Shown here piece by piece: positions 59,963 through 64,000 of a stretch of 64,000 bases of DNA (position 1 is the stretch's first letter; each line of letters begins with the position of its first letter). Source of the DNA: Novosphingobium panipatense (GTDB lineage: Bacteria; Pseudomonadota; Alphaproteobacteria; Sphingomonadales; Sphingomonadaceae); NCBI RefSeq assembly GCF_002149965.1, contig NZ_MSQB01000001.1, positions 124,001 to 188,000 of the forward strand. The letters run 5' to 3'. A program made the position numbers and the translations under genes. Below the pieces are notes generated by a model. It saw only the letters and a list, made by a program, of their open reading frames with translations. It did not search any database and had not been told where the DNA came from.

Positions 59963-62833
59963 TTACAGTTTGACGCGCAGGCCCATGAAGTAACGCGAGC
60001 CATAGTAGTGGTACTGGCGGATGCTTCCCGGCACCGGCATGTCGGTGATCTTGGGTTCGTCGAAGACGTTCACCGCCTGGAACTGCAACTGCATGTTGCG
60101 GTTGATGTCGAAGGAGGCGCGAAGGTCCAGGGTCTGGTTGCCGCGCACGTAGCGAAGCTGCGAATTGCCGCCGACGAAGTCCTGATAATAGCTCGACCGG
60201 TAGTTGTAGATGGCCTGGAGGTTCAATCCGCCAAGCTGGTAGTAGAGCTGCCCGGACGCGACATGTTCGGAGTAGCCGGAAAGGTTCGCCGCCGGAATCA
60301 TGCCCGGCGTGGTCACGCCGGTCGTCGGGTCGAAGACAGCGCCCAGGCGGATATCCTCGTTGCGGAAATTGGAGTTCGCATAGCTGTAGCTGAGCTTGCC
60401 GCCGAGGCCGTCCAAGGGCTTGGGAAGCCAGGAGAAGCGGTTGGCAAGGGTCACTTCCAGGCCGTAGACGCGGCTCTTGTCCGAGCTGTTCTGGGTCTGG
60501 ACCACGGGGATCGTGTAGTTCTGACCGCCGATCGAGAAGTCCTCGTCGATCACCACCGGGATGAAGCCGCCGGTGAACTGCTTGTAGTAGACCGTCGCTG
60601 CGAAGAGCGAGTCCCGGTTGAGGTAGTATTCCAGCGCGGCATCGGCATTCCAGGACATCAGCGGCTTGAGACGGGGAGAGCCGTTTGCCGTGATCAGGCT
60701 GATGGCGTCCTCCACCGAACCGAAATTGGTGCCGTCCTCAAGCTGGATGGTGCGCCCCGCGCCCAGCGCGCTGGGAGCCGGGCGAGACATCGCGCGGTAA
60801 CCGGCGACGCGCAGCAGCAGGTCGGGCTTCAGTTCGAAGATCGCGTTGATGCTGGGCAGGAAGCGCGTGGTTTTGTTCTTGATGGAGACCGTATCGAACA
60901 CGCCGCTGTCCACGAGCCGGATCGAACCGTCGGAATTGGTCACTACCTGCAGGTCGCTGCGCAACCCGTCCGACGTGACGCGCGTCTGCACCGCGCGGAC
61001 GCCGAAATTGCCGCGTACCGGCATGTCGCCGATGGTGCTTTCGTAGTTGGCCATGAGGTAGGCGGCGAAAGTCCTTTCGGTCACGTCGCGATTGGCCACC
61101 GAACGCACGTCGGCATTGCGACCGGGATCCTCGGTGCCAAGGTAGGCCTGGAACTGGCAGATCGGGTCGAAAGTGGCCCAGCTCGATAGCTGGTTGCCCG
61201 GCGCGTTCGACAGATAGTCGCGCTGCGGAAAGATCGTGCGGCAGGACAGGTTGACGTCGCGGTCGAGGTTGCGATCGTCCTGGGTGATCTCCACCCGGTC
61301 GTCGTAGTCCGAATAAGTCAGCTTCGAGACGCGCAGGCCGGCGGCGATGCTGCGCAGGAAGCCGTCCATCTCGTAAGCGGCATCGAAACGCCCGGCGATG
61401 ATCTCGTTGCGGCGCTGCAATTCGTCCCGCCGCAACCGGGCGTCGTCGCTGAACAGGGCATGGTCGTTGACGTCGAAGGCCGGGTCGAGCGTGAGCGTCG
61501 GCGCATAGCTGCCCGGCGCGAGGTCGTAGACATAGCCGACGCGCTGATTGTTCACGGGGGTGCGGTTGCCGTAGATATCCAGCGGGTCGGTGCGCAGGCG
61601 GACGGAGCGTTCCACGTCGGTGCGGATCGTGCGCGAATAGGAGGCATCGGCCTTCAGGGTAAGGCGGTCGCTGGCCTGCCATGCCATGTTGAGCCCGCCG
61701 CCGAGATATTCCTCGTCACGCTCCAGTAGGGTGCCGACGGCTTCCAGCGAGGTCTTGCCCGCCATGTGGGTGAGCACCCCGTTTTCGTCGTAGGCAATAT
61801 CGGTCAGGCCATAACGCAGTTCCGAGAGGTTGAGGTCGCGGCGGTCTTCCGCATAGTCGCGCTTGGAATACTGGACGTCCAGGTTGATATCCAGGGTCGG
61901 ACTGGGCTGCCACTGGATCGCGCCGAACAGGGCATCACGCTTGTCGCTCTCGCTGATCTGGCGATAGGTCGCCGCGTTCGGAACCAGCACGAAGGGCGTT
62001 CCCGCCGCCGCCTGATCGCGGCTGACTTCCGAGCAATTGCCGTTCGCCACCGTGACGTTCGGGTTGCAGGCCACCCAGGTGGAGCTGGCCGCGTAGGTTT
62101 CTTCCGGGTTGTTGGTCTTGTTGCGCTGGACGCCGATGGCGATGCCGAATTCGCCCAGCGATCCGGCGTCGAACTGGTCTACGAAACTGGCCGTCCCGCG
62201 CCAGCCCCAGGCGCTCGATCCGGTGATGCGGTCCTGATAGGGGCTGTAGCTGCCCTTCATCTCCAGCTGGAGGCGGCGCTTCTTGAAATCGAGCGGTTTC
62301 AGCGTTCCCAATTCGATGGTGCCCGCCACGCCGCCTTCCACGAGATCGGCCTGCTGCGACTTGTAGATCTTGATGTCGTTGATGAGTTCCGACGGGAACT
62401 GGTTGAAGTTCACGGCCCGGTCGCCGCTGCCGTTGGACGCTTCGCGGCCGTTGAAAGTGGTGTTGCTGAGGAACGAGCCCAGGCCGCGCAGGGAAATTTC
62501 CGAAGCGCCGCCCTTTTCGCGGTGCGTGGTGGCGCCGGTTATGGTCTGGATCGCTTCGCCTACGGAAAGCGCGGGAAGGTCGCCGATCTCCTTGGAGGAG
62601 AGGGTGTCGACGATGGCGGTTTCCTTGCGCTTCGCATTGATGGACGTCTGAAGCGTTTCGCGAAGGCCCGTGACGATGATCTCGGGGGCGCTGGGCGCAT
62701 CGCTGTCCGACGTCGGCTGTCCTTCCTGCGCGGCGGCCGAAGCGGCGCCGGTAACGGCGGTGATGGCAGCGCTGGTGAGCAGCCAGCGGCGGACGGCGCC
62801 GCGCGGCAGGGTTCGCTGGATAGGCAGCGTCAT
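59963..62833 (-). CDS. TonB-dependent outer membrane receptor, 956 residues
   Basis: Leader with RRWLLTSAAITAVTGAASAAAQ, TonB-box region EIIVTGLRETLQTS, plug (STKEIGDLP-type SSKEIGDLPALSVGEAI and EISLRGLG) and a long barrel; the last residue is Leu (LRVKL) rather than Phe. INAKRKETAIVDTLSSKEIG is typical of TIGR01782-type receptors of carbohydrate loci. AGAGGA precedes the ATG. Its upstream region carries paired ACCAATAT/TTGGTA half-sites. With the FCD regulator, cupin and SGNH esterase, it probably serves uptake of pectic or other acidic oligosaccharides. Confidence 0.92.
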   Translation of the reverse strand: MTLPIQRTLPRGAVRRWLLTSAAITAVTGAASAAAQEGQPTSDSDAPSAPEIIVTGLRETLQTSINAKRKETAIVDTLSSKEIGDLPALSVGEAIQTITGATTHREKGGASEISLRGLGSFLSNTTFNGREASNGSGDRAVNFNQFPSELINDIKIYKSQQADLVEGGVAGTIELGTLKPLDFKKRRLQLEMKGSYSPYQDRITGSSAWGWRGTASFVDQFDAGSLGEFGIAIGVQRNKTNNPEETYAASSTWVACNPNVTVANGNCSEVSRDQAAAGTPFVLVPNAATYRQISESDKRDALFGAIQWQPSPTLDINLDVQYSKRDYAEDRRDLNLSELRYGLTDIAYDENGVLTHMAGKTSLEAVGTLLERDEEYLGGGLNMAWQASDRLTLKADASYSRTIRTDVERSVRLRTDPLDIYGNRTPVNNQRVGYVYDLAPGSYAPTLTLDPAFDVNDHALFSDDARLRRDELQRRNEIIAGRFDAAYEMDGFLRSIAAGLRVSKLTYSDYDDRVEITQDDRNLDRDVNLSCRTIFPQRDYLSNAPGNQLSSWATFDPICQFQAYLGTEDPGRNADVRSVANRDVTERTFAAYLMANYESTIGDMPVRGNFGVRAVQTRVTSDGLRSDLQVVTNSDGSIRLVDSGVFDTVSIKNKTTRFLPSINAIFELKPDLLLRVAGYRAMSRPAPSALGAGRTIQLEDGTNFGSVEDAISLITANGSPRLKPLMSWNADAALEYYLNRDSLFAATVYYKQFTGGFIPVVIDEDFSIGGQNYTIPVVQTQNSSDKSRVYGLEVTLANRFSWLPKPLDGLGGKLSYSYANSNFRNEDIRLGAVFDPTTGVTTPGMIPAANLSGYSEHVASGQLYYQLGGLNLQAIYNYRSSYYQDFVGGNSQLRYVRGNQTLDLRASFDINRNMQLQFQAVNVFDEPKITDMPVPGSIRQYHYYGSRYFMGLRVKL

Positions 62834-62893
62834 GATTCCTCTCCCTTATGGGTATTTTGTTATGTGCTGACCTTTAAGGCCTATATTGTCAAT

Positions 62894-62940
62894 CCATATT
62901 AACATACCAATATGGCCTAACGATAATTTTATAATTGGTA
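62894..62940. promoter_or_regulatory. Operator-like repeats upstream of the TonB receptor
   Basis: CCATATT / AATATGG (62894-62900 and 62909-62915) is a perfect 7-bp inverted repeat. Overlapping it are TACCAATAT (62905-62913) and, further on, ATTGGTA (62934-62940), the same half-sites and order as at 32699-32728. ACCAA/TTGGT elements are typical of UxuR/ExuR-type FCD regulators and of HutC-type NagR, both encoded in the window. Confidence 0.5.
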
Positions 62941-63028
62941 TGAACATCGTATCGCGCTGAGATCGCGCGCGCACGGCGGCGTCACGCGAGCTTGCGTCGG
63001 GGACCGTCGTGAACCTGTCGCTGCTGCG

Positions 63029-63907
63029 TTAGGGTGCGACCTGGCTTCCCAGTTCGGGGACGGCGCGGACCAGATCTCCGGCGACGAGACCGGCGAAGAG
63101 CTCTGCGCCGGCATCGCCGACGTGGGTATAGTCGAACTTGCGCTGGAACTGGGCGCGAGGGCCGTCCGGCTGCGTGGGGACATCGGGCAGGCGGGCCTCG
63201 GCGGCGGCGCGCGGTTTCAGCGTGGTGCCTGCCTGGGCGGCGGCCCGTTCCTGCGCATTCGGTCCCGCCTGAGCGAGTTCCATGGCCTTTTCCGGCCCCA
63301 TCGCCTGAACCGCGGCAGCGCTGCTGCGGTTGAGATCCACGAGCGGCACCGACAGCGCCTGCGCCACTTCACGGATCTTGGCGGACCAAGGGGCAAGGCT
63401 GTTGTCGAGCGTACCTTGCCGGAACTCGCGGCGGGTGAGCGGGGTGAGCAGGACGGGCAGGGCGCCCGCCGCGCGGACTTCGCCGACCATGCGCTTCAGG
63501 TTGGCGGGAAATTCGGTTTCCATGTCGGTCCAGCGCTCCGCTACGGAGGACTGGTCGTTGTGGGCGAACTGGATCAGAACGTAGGTACGCCGATATCCCG
63601 GCACCCGCGCTTCGGCCAGGGCGATGTCCCACGAGCCTTCCTGCCGATAGCTGCGCGTCGAGCGGCCCCCGCGCCCCAGATTGAGGCAGGCGACCGACGA
63701 TTTGACATGATGCGCGCAGAACAGCGAACCCCAGCCGCTCATCGGCGCCATCGTGGAATCGCCGACGAGGATGATCTTGTAGGGCGCGAGTTTCTCCGCA
63801 TCCTTACGAATGGTTCGGCCCTGGCTGCTGTCGTTCTCCTGCGCCTGGAGGGCCGGAGCGAGTAGGGCGAGTGCCGCGGCGGCGCCCATCCATGCCTGTC
63901 GCATCAT
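63029..63907 (-). CDS. SGNH/GDSL hydrolase, rhamnogalacturonan acetylesterase-like, exported
   Basis: A 292-residue protein with signal MMRQAWMGAAAALALLAPALQAQ. Block I has the nucleophile Ser51 in LVGDSTMAP, block II NLGRGGRSTRSY, block III QFAHNDQS, and the C-terminal FDYTHVGDAG supplies Asp-His. This order is that of RGAE-type CE12 esterases that deacetylate rhamnogalacturonan. AGGGAAA precedes the first ATG. An SDR gene ends 28 nt upstream of it on the same strand, so the locus continues beyond the right edge. Confidence 0.85.
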   Translation of the reverse strand: MMRQAWMGAAAALALLAPALQAQENDSSQGRTIRKDAEKLAPYKIILVGDSTMAPMSGWGSLFCAHHVKSSVACLNLGRGGRSTRSYRQEGSWDIALAEARVPGYRRTYVLIQFAHNDQSSVAERWTDMETEFPANLKRMVGEVRAAGALPVLLTPLTRREFRQGTLDNSLAPWSAKIREVAQALSVPLVDLNRSSAAAVQAMGPEKAMELAQAGPNAQERAAAQAGTTLKPRAAAEARLPDVPTQPDGPRAQFQRKFDYTHVGDAGAELFAGLVAGDLVRAVPELGSQVAP

Positions 63908-63934
63908 GTCGTATTTCCCTGGAAAGGCGCGGCT

Positions 63935-64000
63935 TCAGGAGAAGGAGAGGCCGCCGTTGATGTCGAGATTGACGCCGGTGAGGAAGGCGGCTTCCTCGGA
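63935..64000 (-). CDS. SDR family oxidoreductase, C-terminal fragment (cut by window edge)
   Basis: Only the last 21 residues are present. SEEAAFLTGVNLDINGG is the typical C-terminal signature of short-chain dehydrogenase/reductases (A-FVTG-x-DGG). The active site lies outside the window. It precedes the RGAE-like gene on the same strand, in line with a sugar or uronate reductase in a pectin-type locus. Confidence 0.7.
   Translation of the reverse strand, partial: SEEAAFLTGVNLDINGGLSFS

Overview
The window looks like a chromosomal segment of a free-living sphingomonad (Alphaproteobacteria, Novosphingobium/Sphingomonas-like). The reasons are very high GC with extensive antisense shadow ORFs, four TonB-dependent receptors with no SusD partners, many Tat-exported glycosidases, and two interspersed palindromes that I recall as common in sphingomonad genomes (GTCCCGGACTTGATCCGGGAC type and CCTGAGCTTGTCGAAGG type). 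I see no tRNA, rRNA, CRISPR array, transposase or phage gene. Taxon and functions are read from sequence alone, with no database search.

Region 1 (1-14.1 kb) is a glycoside/aromatic catabolic island. It opens with the end of a gluconate-2-dehydrogenase subunit-3-like protein, a GMC flavoenzyme of the glucoside-3-dehydrogenase type, an MFS transporter and a Rieske oxygenase. Next comes a minus-strand operon: C-glycoside deglycosidase alpha and beta subunits, a Tat-exported GH43 and a Tat-exported nucleoside-hydrolase-like protein. Divergent from it is a plus-strand ring-cleavage operon: FAD monooxygenase, type I extradiol dioxygenase, alpha/beta hydrolase, cyclase-family hydrolase and FAH-family hydrolase. 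Two matching palindromes lie between the two operons. The simplest reading is oxidation of the sugar at C3, C-C deglycosylation in the cytoplasm, then hydroxylation and meta-cleavage of the released polyphenol. This looks like a complete C-glycoside (for example C-glycosyl flavonoid) degradation module and is the best candidate for an undescribed system.

Region 2 (14.1-25 kb) holds a minus-strand set (exported VOC protein, DoxX, AlgE-like porin, small orphan protein), a YtcJ-type amidohydrolase with XapX and isochorismatase-family neighbours, an OmpA-family protein, and a large TonB receptor convergent with it.

Region 3 (25-55 kb) is a glycan-utilisation locus that fits N-glycans, including plant-type ones. 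It encodes glycosylasparaginase, GH92, a TonB receptor, CutC, a GlcNAc operon (SIS-type GlcN6P deaminase, NagA, EIIA-HPr-EI fusion, NagE), a GntR/HutC regulator coupled to a GH2 beta-galactosidase, and a tightly coupled operon GH20, GH2 beta-mannosidase, GH3, GH125, GH29. Together these activities could strip fucose, xylose, galactose, GlcNAc and mannose from an N-glycan, release Asn, and feed GlcNAc to glycolysis by the PTS.

Region 4 (55-64 kb) has two more TonB receptors, an exported class II cyclic-nucleotide phosphodiesterase, a cupin, an FCD-type GntR regulator, a rhamnogalacturonan-acetylesterase-like SGNH hydrolase and the end of an SDR gene. It looks like the start of a pectin-type locus running off the right edge.
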